Shown in pieces: positions 63,747 to 64,000 of a DNA stretch of 64,000 bases (within the stretch, counting starts at the first letter, position 1; every line of letters begins with the position of its first letter). The position numbers and the translations under genes are program-made. The notes under the pieces were generated by a model. It was not told the origin of the DNA. It saw only the letters and a program-made list of their open reading frames with translations, and ran no database searches. Source of the stretch: Coemansia sp. RSA 487 (lineage: Eukaryota > Kickxellomycota > Kickxellomycetes > Kickxellales > Kickxellaceae). The DNA is taken from NCBI GenBank assembly GCA_027577595.1, contig JANBRJ010000044.1, forward strand, positions 62,001 through 126,000, in the 5' to 3' direction.

Positions 63747-64000
63747 TGGTTGCGAAAATGGGGAGGGGGTTGCAGAAGAAAAACGCAAAGGAAATAAAGT
63801 AGGGAAGAAAAATATCGCAAATTGAAAAATAAGAGTCAAAGGGGAAAAAGGTCAACATAAAAAAAAACAGACACGTGGGAGAAAGGGTGTTTTTCTTTCT
63901 TGCTGTGGAAAAACAAAAAGTGGATTGAGATTGTGAAAGGGGGGATTTTGATGCAAGGGAATTTCTTTAGGCAAGAAGTATTGGCAATGACGAATGGTAC
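63747..64000. other. Upstream region of the thioesterase, to the window edge
   Basis: Pyrimidine-rich on the minus strand, promoter-like; no gene seen. Confidence 0.4.

Noticed and set aside
1-64000. tRNA, rRNA, spliceosomal RNA and CRISPR arrays
   Set aside because: I looked for A/B-box pairs (such as GGTTCGA arms), conserved snRNA strings and regular spaced repeats, and found none that hold up.

Overview
This window is nuclear DNA of a fungus. The evidence is fungal gene content (a Pmt-type protein O-mannosyltransferase, a Gds1-type winged helix, the HtrA-like nuclear protease Nma111, Ppx1 exopolyphosphatase, an Hrd3/SEL1 ERAD subunit, a Gac1-like CBM21 phosphatase subunit), short GT-AG introns in some genes, and many intronless genes with Ser- and Gln-rich low-complexity stretches. 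The style suggests an early-diverging lineage such as Zoopagomycota/Kickxellales, but that placement is inference. All starts given here are ATG, and four genes were assembled across introns from matching phases and splice sites.

Layout. 1-15 kb: a membrane-tethered bZIP factor running off the left edge, a ketopantoate reductase-like gene, an orphan RNase H protein, two HPP-family membrane proteins in the same orientation with a broken Fanzor nuclease gene between them, a small secreted protein and a PMT. 17.5-28.7 kb: a very long Gds1 winged-helix plus APSES regulator, a uridine phosphorylase and a PP1 glycogen-targeting subunit. 28.7-33.8 kb: about 5 kb with no gene I can support. 33.8-37.4 kb: Nma111 and a small Stm1/SERBP1-tail-like protein. 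38.6-46.2 kb: five adjacent minus-strand genes that all encode secreted proteins, two of which share an unrecognised Gly-rich domain. 46.7-53.8 kb: Hrd3/SEL1, a SERTA-like protein and Ppx1. 63.3-63.7 kb: a hotdog thioesterase.

The most unusual region is 54.1-62.7 kb. This AT-rich stretch first looks empty, but it holds seven tiny minus-strand genes (42-59 codons). They encode Lys-rich, charged, mostly cysteine-free proteins without signal peptides. Each has a TATA box 125-162 bp upstream of its ATG, and several share the extended core GCTATATAAACAGCAAA. Sequence likeness (two clear sub-pairs), common promoters and common orientation point to a locally amplified family that I do not recognise. 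The array also contains an orphan promoter whose coding part is replaced by a dispersed repeat, two solo LTR fossils in opposite orientation with intact 5-bp target duplications, and a diverged segmental duplication.

Secretion is a recurrent theme: PMT O-mannosylation, Hrd3/SEL1 ERAD, an ER-type tethered bZIP and a cluster of Ser/Thr-rich secreted proteins that would be PMT substrates. That link is functional inference, not evidence of an operon.
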